Shown here piece by piece: positions 42,397 through 49,829 of a stretch of DNA of 64,000 bases. Below the pieces are notes generated by a model that searched no databases, had not been told where the DNA came from, and was given only the letters and a program-made list of their open reading frames with translations. Each line of letters opens with the position of its first letter. Position 1 is the stretch's first letter. Source of the stretch: Mitsuaria sp. 7 (GTDB lineage: Bacteria > Pseudomonadota > Gammaproteobacteria > Burkholderiales > Burkholderiaceae_C); NCBI RefSeq assembly GCF_001653795.1, contig NZ_CP011514.1:1558998-1622997 (forward strand), in the 5' to 3' direction. The position numbers and the translations under genes were made by a program.

Positions 42397-43764
42397 ATGA
42401 ATGCACTGTCATCGTGCCTTGCCCGCTGTCGCCTGCTGTGTGCGCTGACGCTCACGGCGGTGCTGTCGGCCGGCGGGTCGCCCGCCGTCGCGGAGGAACT
42501 CCGCTATCACTACACGGGCAATGTCTTCCAGATGCGCATGGAGAATATCCGCGCGAATCCCGGAGACCCCAACGAATTCAGGATCCTGGACGTCTTCCTC
42601 AGCGCGGACATCTACATGCCTGTCACCCGGCTGCTGCAGGCGGGCGACACTCTGGAAGACGTCTCGCGCTTCTCCATGACGCTGCACGTGGACTCGGGCA
42701 GCGGCTTCAACATCAGCGAGGTGCTGACCTATCCCTTCAAGCCCTATTGCGACGTGCCGCAATGCCCGGTGCAGCGGGACATGGACGGGAGCCTGTCGAT
42801 CGGGGCCATCGGCATGTTCGCGCTGCCGACCGATTGGGATTTCTCCATTTCGCGCCGCGACCTCGTTCCCCCAGGACGGGTCGACTACCTGCAGCTCGCA
42901 AGCACCGATACGCGGGAAGCGGTGTCCGGGTTCTACGAGACCTACACGAATTCATTCGGCCAATTGAACAACGCCCGCGGCGTCTGGACACTGGCAGTCG
43001 TGCCGGAACCATCGACGTATGGGTTGATGCTGGGCGGGCTGGGATTGCTGGCGTGGGTGGCGCGGCGCAGGGTGGCGCCGACCGTCTCGTTTCTGCTGAA
43101 GCGCGGCAAGGTGTTCTTCGGACTAGGGCTTGCGGCGGCTTTGTCCGCGGTCGCGTCGCCCAGTTGGGCGTCGGAGATCCGATACCACTACACCAGCGAT
43201 CCATTCCAGATGCGCACGCTGCATGTGCGGGCTGATCCTGACGACCCTGACCGATACACCTTCTCGGACGTGGTGCTGAACGCCGACATCTACATGCCCA
43301 TCGACCGACCGCTCGCGGCCGGGGACACGCTCGATGACGTGCTGCGTTTCACCATGACGCTGCACATCAATGATGGCGGCGTACTCCGCAGCGATACCTT
43401 GTACTTTCCATTCAAGCCCTACTGCGACGAGCCGCAATGCGTGGTCCAGCGGGAGATGAACGCGAGCCTGTCGATCGGCGCCATCGGTGCCTTCGCATTG
43501 CCGACCGAATGGAATCTCTTCATGTCGCGGCTGGACATCCCGCCCACCGGCCGGCACGAGTACCTCGAGCTGAGCAGCACCAACACGCAGGAGCGGCTCG
43601 CCGGGTATTACGAGACGTGGAGCGCCACTGACGGCGTATTGAACAACTCCCGCGGCGTGTGGACACTGGCGGTCGTGCCGGAGCCGGCGACGTATGGATT
43701 GATGCTGGCGGGGGCCGGGCTGCTGGCGTGGGTGCGGCGACGCAGTCTCGCGCCGATGCAATAG
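42397..43764 (+). CDS. In-frame fusion of two PEP-CTERM proteins
   Basis: 455 aa made of two homologous halves. Each has a hydrophobic export-type segment (LLCALTLTAVLSAGGSPAVA; VFFGLGLAAALSAVASPSWA), a beta-rich body starting EELRYHYTGNVFQMR or SEIRYHYTSDPFQMR with conserved YPFKPYCDVPQC/FPFKPYCDEPQC and SLSIGAIGMFALPT, and a complete PEP-CTERM tail (VPEPSTYGLMLGGLGLLAWVARRR; VPEPATYGLMLAGAGLLAWVRRR). PEP-CTERM tails are removed by exosortase, so the internal tail and the second signal would sit in the middle of the chain. No stop separates the halves. A strong ribosome site (AAGGGGAG) precedes the ATG. Linked exosortase genes are not in this window. Confidence 0.9.
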   Translation: MNALSSCLARCRLLCALTLTAVLSAGGSPAVAEELRYHYTGNVFQMRMENIRANPGDPNEFRILDVFLSADIYMPVTRLLQAGDTLEDVSRFSMTLHVDSGSGFNISEVLTYPFKPYCDVPQCPVQRDMDGSLSIGAIGMFALPTDWDFSISRRDLVPPGRVDYLQLASTDTREAVSGFYETYTNSFGQLNNARGVWTLAVVPEPSTYGLMLGGLGLLAWVARRRVAPTVSFLLKRGKVFFGLGLAAALSAVASPSWASEIRYHYTSDPFQMRTLHVRADPDDPDRYTFSDVVLNADIYMPIDRPLAAGDTLDDVLRFTMTLHINDGGVLRSDTLYFPFKPYCDEPQCVVQREMNASLSIGAIGAFALPTEWNLFMSRLDIPPTGRHEYLELSSTNTQERLAGYYETWSATDGVLNNSRGVWTLAVVPEPATYGLMLAGAGLLAWVRRRSLAPMQ

Positions 43765-43785
43765 CACCCGTCCGCCCCTGATCTC

Positions 43786-43827
43786 CGAACAGGCCCACCA
43801 CGGGAACACCCGTGGTGGGCCTGTTCG
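43786..43827 (+). terminator. Long perfect hairpin, intrinsic terminator
   Basis: A 19-bp perfect stem, CGAACAGGCCCACCACGGG and its complement, with an AACA loop, starts 21 bp after the PEP-CTERM stop. It ends 1 bp before the GTG proposed as start of the next gene. No T-run follows. Confidence 0.8.
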
Positions 43828-43828
43828 C

Positions 43829-44131
43829 GTGTCCACGGAGAATGCGCCTCGCCTCCACCATGTCCGATTTCCTTTGACCACCCAGATCCTTGGTGACGAG
43901 TTCGACGAAGCGCTTCGTTTGAAGCTCGGCGAAGTGCTGCGTCAATCCGGCGCTCGAATGAATGAGCCGGCGGCACACGCACTCGGTGGCTCGCAGGAGT
44001 CGGTGTCGATGGTCTTCGACCTTGATGGTGAAGTGCTGACCGTGATGTCGGAGACCTACATCGGGCTTTCCATTCACGGACCGGAGGACCTGGTCTTGAA
44101 GATCAGAAGGGCCGTGCTTGATGAGCCATGA
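43829..44131 (+). CDS. Hypothetical protein, first of a coupled pair
   Basis: 100 aa, not recognised. Mixed alpha/beta sequence (HHVRFPLTTQILGDEFDEALRLKLGEVL; SVSMVFDLDGEVLTVMSETYIG; VLKIRRAVL). The GTG start lies directly behind a strong hairpin with no Shine-Dalgarno site, so the true start or even the expression is doubtful. Its end overlaps the next gene by about 11 bp. Small soluble pairs like this occur as immunity proteins, but no toxin is nearby to support that. Confidence 0.5.
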   Translation: MSTENAPRLHHVRFPLTTQILGDEFDEALRLKLGEVLRQSGARMNEPAAHALGGSQESVSMVFDLDGEVLTVMSETYIGLSIHGPEDLVLKIRRAVLDEP

Positions 44132-44630
44132 ACACATGCTCATCGAGCTCCATCTGATTCCGCCGCTGTGCTTCGACGCTCGCGGCTATCGTGACGATGA
44201 GGATGACGTCCGCTCGATGCTGATGGACGTCTGCGGCGCGCTCGACCCGCGGAGCAAGTTCCGCGTGTCCGGATTCGGACAAGAGCGCTGGCCGGTGGAT
44301 GTGTCGTGTGATCTCGGAATCTTCCTGGAGCAATTGCCCTATGCGCTGCGTCGACTGCAGACGGGTCAAGCCGCGCAGATCGACCTTTATGAGCAGGGTG
44401 TCGAGCGTTCCATTGAATGGGTTCCCGACGGAACGGTTTGCGTGGCGACTTGCCGCAGCTGGACGGACTGGAAGCCGGAACCTTCGGTGGAGACCGTCGC
44501 GATGCGCGACGTCATCGAGATGATGTCGACGGCGCTGGAGACGTTTCTTTCGACCATGTCGCAGATGGCATCGGGACTGCTCGCGCATCCATGGATCGTC
44601 GAGTGGCGCGCGGGCCTCACAGAGGTCTGA
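44121..44630 (+). CDS. Hypothetical protein, second of a coupled pair
   Basis: 169 aa from ATG 44121 (ATG 44118 also possible, GAGCC-type leader). Acidic N terminus (EHMLIELHLIPPLCFDARGYRDDEDD), SKFRVSGFGQERWPVDVSCDLGIFLEQL, SIEWVPDGTVCVATC and a C-terminal helical part. No domain is recognised. The layout is similar to small cytoplasmic proteins annotated as contact-inhibition immunity or DUF proteins. Overlap with the upstream gene indicates cotranscription. Confidence 0.6.
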   Translation: MSHEHMLIELHLIPPLCFDARGYRDDEDDVRSMLMDVCGALDPRSKFRVSGFGQERWPVDVSCDLGIFLEQLPYALRRLQTGQAAQIDLYEQGVERSIEWVPDGTVCVATCRSWTDWKPEPSVETVAMRDVIEMMSTALETFLSTMSQMASGLLAHPWIVEWRAGLTEV

Positions 44631-44812
44631 AGCTCTGACCATGCGGGCTCGAAGCTTGTGGTGCGATACCCCGCAGGGAGAGGCTAGACCGACGATGCCC
44701 GGGCAAGCCGCCTAGGGATTCCGAAGGTGTTGATGAGCAGATGCATCAGCGGCTCCTTGTCGCGGATCCTCTCAATGAAGGCGATGCCGAGGTGATGGCG
44801 AAGGAGATGTGC

Positions 44813-45205
44813 ATGATGAATAACTTCTTGATGTCAGTACTTCTGGCTTGCAGTTCTGGGTGCGCATTCGCCGCGCAGGAAGGCTTGAGAGGCGCGGAGG
44901 CTTGTATAGAGAATCGAATCTATGCCCGCGCAATGAAGGCCTATGAGAAAGGCATTGCTGCACTTGAACGAAAAGACTTCGGCAGTGCTGCTCAGATCCT
45001 TGATGACGGCCTTGGGATTCTGGGCGATGCCTACCTCTACGAAGGTCTTGTCGACGATACCGGCATGAAACTCGTTCTCGCTGAAGTCGAGGAGAGTAAA
45101 GGCGCTTTCGAAGCTGCGGCGAAGATGAAAGGTCGAGTGCTGGACTCAAGGCTGATTGCCTTCCATGCAAGAATCAGATGCAATGAAAAGCCGTCCGTCG
45201 AGTAG
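44813..45205 (+). CDS. Hypothetical exported protein with a TPR-like body
   Basis: 130 aa from ATG 44813, chosen because AAGGAG lies 6 bp upstream. An N-terminal signal (NNFLMSVLLACSSGCAFA) contains two Cys but no strict lipobox. The mature part has helical pairs (AYEKGIAALERKDFGSAAQIL; LVLAEVEESKGAFEAAAKM) of the tetratricopeptide kind. The codon usage is more AT-rich than the surrounding genes, a possible sign of transfer. Function unknown. Confidence 0.65.
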   Translation: MMNNFLMSVLLACSSGCAFAAQEGLRGAEACIENRIYARAMKAYEKGIAALERKDFGSAAQILDDGLGILGDAYLYEGLVDDTGMKLVLAEVEESKGAFEAAAKMKGRVLDSRLIAFHARIRCNEKPSVE

Positions 45206-45304
45206 CCCCGGCCCGGTCGGAGTTTCTGTTGTACGCGGCCAGATCTGGCTTGGCAGGGGTAGGAAATCGAGAAACAGGTTGATGCACGACACTCAAAGCG
45301 TCCG

Positions 45305-45592
45305 ATGACCAGCGACGTCAAGATGCCACTGGAGGATCTGCTCCTGTGCCTGGATGACCTTGAGTACCTGGTTCCCTCTTTGGCTCAAATCGGGTCGGCC
45401 TCGTTGGGCCACGAAGAACGGGCGCTGGAACTCCAGCGATTCGCGATCGAGGGCAATGTGTTCCGCCGACTGGCGACCATGAGGAACCGGCTGACGCTCG
45501 TGTTGGAAGCGCAGCTTTCGAAGGCCGAGGTCGAGCGATTCGACGCCCGCATGGAGAAGATTGAGACCTGGAAAGTTCGATCGACGCAGTGA
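45305..45592 (+). CDS. Hypothetical small helical protein
   Basis: 95 aa, acidic and helical (LEDLLLCLDDLEYLVPSLAQIG; LELQRFAIEGNVFRRLATMRNRLTLVLEAQL). No family recognised and no clear ribosome site. It converges on hpaB, whose stop is 30 bp away. It is the last gene of the non-T3SS block. Confidence 0.5.
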   Translation: MTSDVKMPLEDLLLCLDDLEYLVPSLAQIGSASLGHEERALELQRFAIEGNVFRRLATMRNRLTLVLEAQLSKAEVERFDARMEKIETWKVRSTQ

Positions 45593-45621
45593 TGTGCGTC
45601 GAACTCGTCAGAGCGGCGTCG

Positions 45622-46077
45622 TCACGCCCTCATCCACGTGTACTCCCCCAACGACAGGCTCTCGAACATCTCGTCTTCGGCGAGCAGGATGTTCTCGCGC
45701 CAATAGCGGCCGTGTTCGATGTAGTGGTTGATGGTGTCGGCGAGGTAGGGCCCGTCGACGCCGTCGAGCATCGGCACGCGCACCACGAGGAGCACCACGC
45801 CTGAATCGGCATCCAGGCCGAGCTGTGCCTGGTCTTGCGCGTAGAGGCTCAGGTTCGCCTCCAGCATCAATCGATAGACCCGCAGGCTGCGCCCCGACGT
45901 CACGCTGCCGAACGTGAAGTTCAGATACATCGCCTCGGGGTCGTTGTCGTAGTAGCCGAGCAGCACCTCGAAGCCTTCGACCTCGATCGCGCTGCGAGCG
46001 AGCGCGGTCTCGGCGTCGGGCAGGCCGACCGCTTCGCACAGGCCGACGATCAGGTGCTGGTAGTGCTCGACGCTCAT
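45622..46077 (-). CDS. hpaB: HpaB, T3SS exit-control chaperone
   Basis: 151 aa, CesT-superfamily general chaperone of Hrp2 systems. HYQHLIVGLCEAVGLPDAETAL, GFEVLLGYYDNDPEAMYLNFTFG, LRVYRLMLEANLSLYAQDQAQLGLDADSGVVLLVVRVPM (quoted in parts) and INHYIEHGRYWRENIL follow the HpaB pattern. In Xanthomonas it escorts many effectors to the ATPase and stops leakage of non-substrates. It is the last gene of the hrcU operon and overlaps hpaA by ATGA, as expected from the hpaA-hpaB neighbourhood of other Hrp2 clusters. Confidence 0.9.
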   Translation of the reverse strand: MSVEHYQHLIVGLCEAVGLPDAETALARSAIEVEGFEVLLGYYDNDPEAMYLNFTFGSVTSGRSLRVYRLMLEANLSLYAQDQAQLGLDADSGVVLLVVRVPMLDGVDGPYLADTINHYIEHGRYWRENILLAEDEMFESLSLGEYTWMRA

Positions 46078-46952
46078 GGCTGGATGTCCTTCTTGAGGAA
46101 CGCTTGGTCGGAAGGGGGCGACGTCAGCGCGCGTTGCAGTTGACCGCTGCGCACCTCCGCGCCGTCGCGCAACGCGTCGAGGGGGCGGAAGAGGGCACGC
46201 AGCCCGTTCAGCGGAAACAGCAGGTTGGCATTCTTCTGGGCGTCGGTCGTCGACGGCGGCGGTCCGTTGGCCGCGCACCAGGCCACCGCCGCGGCCTTCA
46301 CGACGGACAGCGAGGGCGTTGAATCCGCCGGCAGATGCCGAGCCACTGCCGTCATCGCCGCCAGTCGCATCGCGCCGACGGCAATGCCCGCGCCGCCACC
46401 CTTGAAGTACAGCGACGCCAACGCATCGAGCAGCACCGCCGGCGGCTTGCCCTCCGGCGTGGGTGTCGCGCGCAGCATCACCGCCGCCGGCAGCGCGCTG
46501 CGTCTCAGCGCCGCGCCTTCACGCACCTCCGGCGGCGGTGGCGGCATGCGCGTGCGCGGCGGCGAGCTCAGCGATCCCTTCTCCTGACGCTCCCCGGCAT
46601 CCTGCTTCTGCTGCTTGGCGCCCGTGCCCTGCACCGGCTGCATCGTGTTCGCACCGGCGCCGCCCGCGGCCATCTGCCGCGGATCGTCCATTGGCATCTG
46701 CGGGTGCTCGTCCTCGGGATGCGCGCCCTGCGCGCCGCTAGCCGGCGGCCGCGGTCGGGGCTTGGGCGCCGGTCCCGTGTTGCGCCGCGCCGGCAGCTGC
46801 GCGCGCGGCGCATGCCGGTAGGCATTGCCCTTGTGCATGCCGCCCGCATACCCGGACGAGCCGCTCCCGCGCGCCTGCCCCTTGCCCGCGGCCTCCTGCG
46901 CTTCCCGCGCCTGCTGGGCCTCGGCGCCCTGGCGCGCGCGGTCGAGCTTCAT
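46074..46952 (-). CDS. hpaA: HpaA-like secreted T3SS regulator
   Basis: 292 aa from ATG 46952. Residues 1-150 are basic, Gln/Arg/Pro/Gly-rich and disordered, as in HpaA, with nuclear-localisation-like Arg/Lys-Pro stretches (PARRNTGPAPKPRPRPP). The C-terminal half is helical (VLLDALASLYFKGGGAGIAVGAMRL; ALFRPLDALRDGAEV). HpaA proteins are themselves secreted and bind HpaB, freeing it for effector export. Order hrcS-hpaA-hpaB with overlapping ends at both sides supports the call; sequence conservation is poor in this family. Confidence 0.8.
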   Translation of the reverse strand: MKLDRARQGAEAQQAREAQEAAGKGQARGSGSSGYAGGMHKGNAYRHAPRAQLPARRNTGPAPKPRPRPPASGAQGAHPEDEHPQMPMDDPRQMAAGGAGANTMQPVQGTGAKQQKQDAGERQEKGSLSSPPRTRMPPPPPEVREGAALRRSALPAAVMLRATPTPEGKPPAVLLDALASLYFKGGGAGIAVGAMRLAAMTAVARHLPADSTPSLSVVKAAAVAWCAANGPPPSTTDAQKNANLLFPLNGLRALFRPLDALRDGAEVRSGQLQRALTSPPSDQAFLKKDIQP

Positions 46953-47212
46953 TTCTGGAACACCGCCGTGAAGAGGTTCTCGCTGAACTTCATCAGCGTC
47001 GATCCCGCCCACGGCGCCGTCACCACGACCACGCCCGTCACCGCCAGCAGCTTGATGCCCTGCGAGATGCTCGAGTCCTGCAGCGACGTGATCGCCTGGA
47101 AGAACGACACGATCAGGCCCATCACCGCCGACACCACCACCGCCGGCAGCGACAGCAGCACGCACATCATCAGCGCCTCGGAGGTCAGCTGCACCACCAC
47201 GTCGTAGTTCAT
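46949..47212 (-). CDS. hrcS: T3SS export-gate protein
   Basis: SctS/HrcS, 87 aa, two membrane helices in hairpin form (SEALMMCVLLSLPAVVVSAVMGLIVSFF; LLAVTGVVVVTAPWAGSTLM) with the family start YDVVVQLTSEALMM and the QAITSLQDSSIS loop. Normal length. Ends overlap hpaA by ATGA; starts 10 bp after hrcR. Part of the SctRST export gate. Confidence 0.95.
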   Translation of the reverse strand: MNYDVVVQLTSEALMMCVLLSLPAVVVSAVMGLIVSFFQAITSLQDSSISQGIKLLAVTGVVVVTAPWAGSTLMKFSENLFTAVFQK

Positions 47213-47222
47213 GGACCGGTCC

Positions 47223-47879
47223 TCATCGGTAGGTCAGCACCAGCCCGTGCACCAGCCGCGACCAGCCGTCCAGTGTGACGAACAGCAGCAGCTTGAACGG
47301 GATGGCGACGTTGGTCGGCGTCACCTGCGACAGGCCCATCGCCAGCAGCACGTTGGCGATGACGATGTCGATCACGATGAAGGCCAGGTAGAGCAGGAAG
47401 CCGATGCGGAAGGCCGCCGTCAGCTCGCTGAGCAGGAAGGCGGGCGCCAGCACGATCAGATCGTCCTTCTTCAGCGCCGCGGCCTTGTCGGCCGGCCAGA
47501 TGATGGCGGCGGACTTCAGGAAGAACTGCTTCTCGCGCTCCTCCGCGTGCTTGTCGAGGAACTTGCGGAAGGGCTCACGCGCCGAGTCGGCAGCCTCCAT
47601 CAGCGTCTGCGTGCTGGAGCCGCCGGCGGACGCCGCGCTCATGCCCTTGGTCGCCTCGATGAAGACCGGCGCCATGATGTAGCAGGAGATGATGATCGCC
47701 ACGCCGTTGAGCACCATGTTGGGCGGCACCTGCTGCACGCCGATCGCGTTGCGCAGCAGGCCCAGCACGATCGAGATCTTGGTGTACGAGGTGACCACCA
47801 TGGCGGCGAACGGCAGCGCCGCCAGCGCCAGCAGCACCAGGAAGAGCGCAACCGGATCAGCGTGCTGCAGCGGCGACAT
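47223..47879 (-). CDS. hrcR: T3SS export-gate protein
   Basis: SctR/HrcR, 218 aa, FliP family. LALAALPFAAMVVTSYTKISIVLGLLRNAIGVQQVPPN (in part), ISCYIMAPVFIEA, the long soluble loop to LAPAFLLSELTAAFRIGFLLYLAFIVIDIVIANVLLAMG and the VTPTNVAIPFKLLLFVTLDGW end are all typical. Overlaps the hrcQ 3' end by 23 bp, an unusually long overlap that points to translational coupling. Confidence 0.96.
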   Translation of the reverse strand: MSPLQHADPVALFLVLLALAALPFAAMVVTSYTKISIVLGLLRNAIGVQQVPPNMVLNGVAIIISCYIMAPVFIEATKGMSAASAGGSSTQTLMEAADSAREPFRKFLDKHAEEREKQFFLKSAAIIWPADKAAALKKDDLIVLAPAFLLSELTAAFRIGFLLYLAFIVIDIVIANVLLAMGLSQVTPTNVAIPFKLLLFVTLDGWSRLVHGLVLTYR

Positions 47880-48954
47880 GCGCGAACTCCAGCCGGGTGA
47901 TGCGCACGCCGAGGTGGTCGCCGATGGCGATCAGCTGCCCCACGCCCAGCGTGCGGCCGTGGCAGACCAGGCGCACCGTCGCCTCGCGCAGCGGCACGTC
48001 GAGCTCGACGGCGTAGCCCGGCTGCATGCTGGCCAGCTCCGCGAGGCTGACCCGCGCGGTGTCCAGCTCGAAGGCCACCGGCAGCTGCAGCTCGTCGAGC
48101 GAGCCGGCGGATTGCGGCGCCTCGGTGCTTTCAGCGGCCGTCTGCTCCGCCTCGTAGGCGGCCGGGTCGTCGGAGAGGGCGGGCGGCTCGGCAAGGTGCA
48201 CGGTGAACTCCTGGGGATCGATGTGAAGGGAAGCCCGCAGCGAACGGCCGACGCCGCAGCGCAGCAGCGCGGGCTGATCGCCCGCCAGCACGGTGTCGCC
48301 CGGACGGAGTCCGCGCAGCACGTGAAGCGGGAAGGCGCGGGCGAAGAGGCGGATCACCGGTCGCAGCGGCAATTGCGCGAGCGGGGTCAGGTCGACACCG
48401 GACGCGGCGACGGTCGCGAGGACGCGCTCCAGCACGGCCGGGTCGGCGTCCAGCAGCGCGATGGGCATCGCGCCGCCGAGGATGAAAGGGACGAGTCGTC
48501 GCGACGCTTCGACATCGGCGAGCGGCTCGTTGATCGGCTCGATGTCCACGACACGCACCGTTCCGAGCATCGGGGCGAAGGCCTCGGCCCAGCCGGCCAG
48601 CAGCAGCGTCACGACCGCGCATGCGGTATCGCGCGGTTGATGCGCGCAGGCGAGCTGCAACGCGGGCGAGTCCACGGCGTCGAGCCCGAGCTGGAAGCGG
48701 CCCTGCGCCGACTCGACGGTGAGTCGCCACGGCATCGCCTCGCGCTGCCGCGTGATGCCGATGCCCGCGTGCTGGAGCGTCGCGCGCAGCCAGTCGGCGA
48801 AGCGGCCATCGTGGGCCACGCGTGACAGCGAGGCGTCGGCCGCGCTCATCGACGGCAGGCGGCCGGCGAGGGTGGTCGATTCGGCCAGGGCGACGCCGGC
48901 GTCGCTGGAGGCGCTCGCCGGGGGCATCGATGCGGAGGAGGGCGGCCGGTTCAT
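47857..48954 (-). CDS. hrcQ: T3SS cytoplasmic C-ring/sorting-platform protein
   Basis: SctQ/HrcQ, 365 aa from ATG 48954, single full-length gene (not split into HrcQA/HrcQB as in Pseudomonas). The C-terminal SpoA/FliN domain is clear (LQLPVAFELDTARVSLAELASMQPGYAVELDVPL in part, VRLVCHGRTLGVGQLIAIGDHLGVRITRL). A second SpoA-like region (LRPGDTVLAGDQPALLRCG) precedes it. An internal start producing a short FliN-like product is common in the family; no obvious ribosome site for one was checked. ATGA overlap with hpaP. Confidence 0.92.
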   Translation of the reverse strand: MNRPPSSASMPPASASSDAGVALAESTTLAGRLPSMSAADASLSRVAHDGRFADWLRATLQHAGIGITRQREAMPWRLTVESAQGRFQLGLDAVDSPALQLACAHQPRDTACAVVTLLLAGWAEAFAPMLGTVRVVDIEPINEPLADVEASRRLVPFILGGAMPIALLDADPAVLERVLATVAASGVDLTPLAQLPLRPVIRLFARAFPLHVLRGLRPGDTVLAGDQPALLRCGVGRSLRASLHIDPQEFTVHLAEPPALSDDPAAYEAEQTAAESTEAPQSAGSLDELQLPVAFELDTARVSLAELASMQPGYAVELDVPLREATVRLVCHGRTLGVGQLIAIGDHLGVRITRLEFAHVAAAAR

Positions 48955-49742
48955 GTGATGTCGATCTCGATGTGGCGGTCGCCGGGCAGCGCGCGGACCA
49001 GCAGCGCGCGCAGTTGCGACTGGTGGGCCGAAATTAGGGCGAGCGAGCGCGTCGACTGCGTGCTGAAGCGAAGCGTCAGTTGGTGAGGCGAAAACGAGAG
49101 ACGAAGCTCCGTGTGGGGCAGGGTCTCGGCGTCGACCGGCACCTGGATGGTCCAGCTGTGGAAGTTGGGCTCGCTGCTGCGGCACAGCGTCGCCACCGTG
49201 TCGGCGAGCTCGCGCTCCCAGCCCTCCGGCAGCGGCGTCCAGGCCACGTGCGGGATGGGCATGCTCGGCGCGGTGACGGTCTGGTCGAGCGCCGCTTCCT
49301 GCCCGGCGTCGGCCTCCTGCGCCTCGCTGGCTTCGCGCGCGCCGGTCTCCGCCACGGCCATCACGGGCGGTCGTGGACGATGGCCGTCGACGAGGAGGGC
49401 ACCGTCGTTGCGCGACGCTTCCTTCTTGCGGGAAGGCGAGCCGGACTCCTTCCGATCGTGCCGCTCAGCGCGGTCCGAGCGCTCGCGCGACGGCACGGCG
49501 ATCGCCACGACCGGCGCGTGCGTCGCCTCGTGCCGAGGCGGCGGGGCCTGCTCGGAAGGCGGCTGTGGTGCGGGCGCCGGAGACTCGGTCGCGGCGTCGG
49601 TCGCCGACGCCGCGCGCCGCACGGCACCGAGCGCGCGATGGAAGCGCTCCGCCTGGCGCGGATCCACCGCCAGCGGCATCAGCGGGATCTGCGGATCCGC
49701 GACGACGAGGCGCCGGATGCGGCGGATCTCTTCGTCGTTCAT
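48951..49742 (-). CDS. hpaP: HpaP/SctP substrate-specificity switch protein
   Basis: 263 aa. A disordered, Pro/Ala/Arg-rich first 150 residues and a conserved C-terminal domain (EGWERELADTVATLCRSS; FHSWTIQVPVDAETLPHTELRLSFSPHQLTLRF in part; HQSQLRALLVRALPGDRHIEIDI) are the HpaP/HpaC layout, equivalent to the C-terminal T3S4 domain of YscP/FliK. It ends export of the inner rod and switches to translocator and effector export by contacting HrcU. Gene order hrcU-hrcV-hpaP-hrcQ is the Hrp2 order. Confidence 0.88.
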   Translation of the reverse strand: MNDEEIRRIRRLVVADPQIPLMPLAVDPRQAERFHRALGAVRRAASATDAATESPAPAPQPPSEQAPPPRHEATHAPVVAIAVPSRERSDRAERHDRKESGSPSRKKEASRNDGALLVDGHRPRPPVMAVAETGAREASEAQEADAGQEAALDQTVTAPSMPIPHVAWTPLPEGWERELADTVATLCRSSEPNFHSWTIQVPVDAETLPHTELRLSFSPHQLTLRFSTQSTRSLALISAHQSQLRALLVRALPGDRHIEIDIT

Positions 49743-49829
49743 GGCGATCCACTTCCCGGTGAAACGCTCATCGCGGTCCGCGCCATGGACTTGCGATCAC
49801 GGTTGCCTCGCCACGCCGGGGCGGCACAT

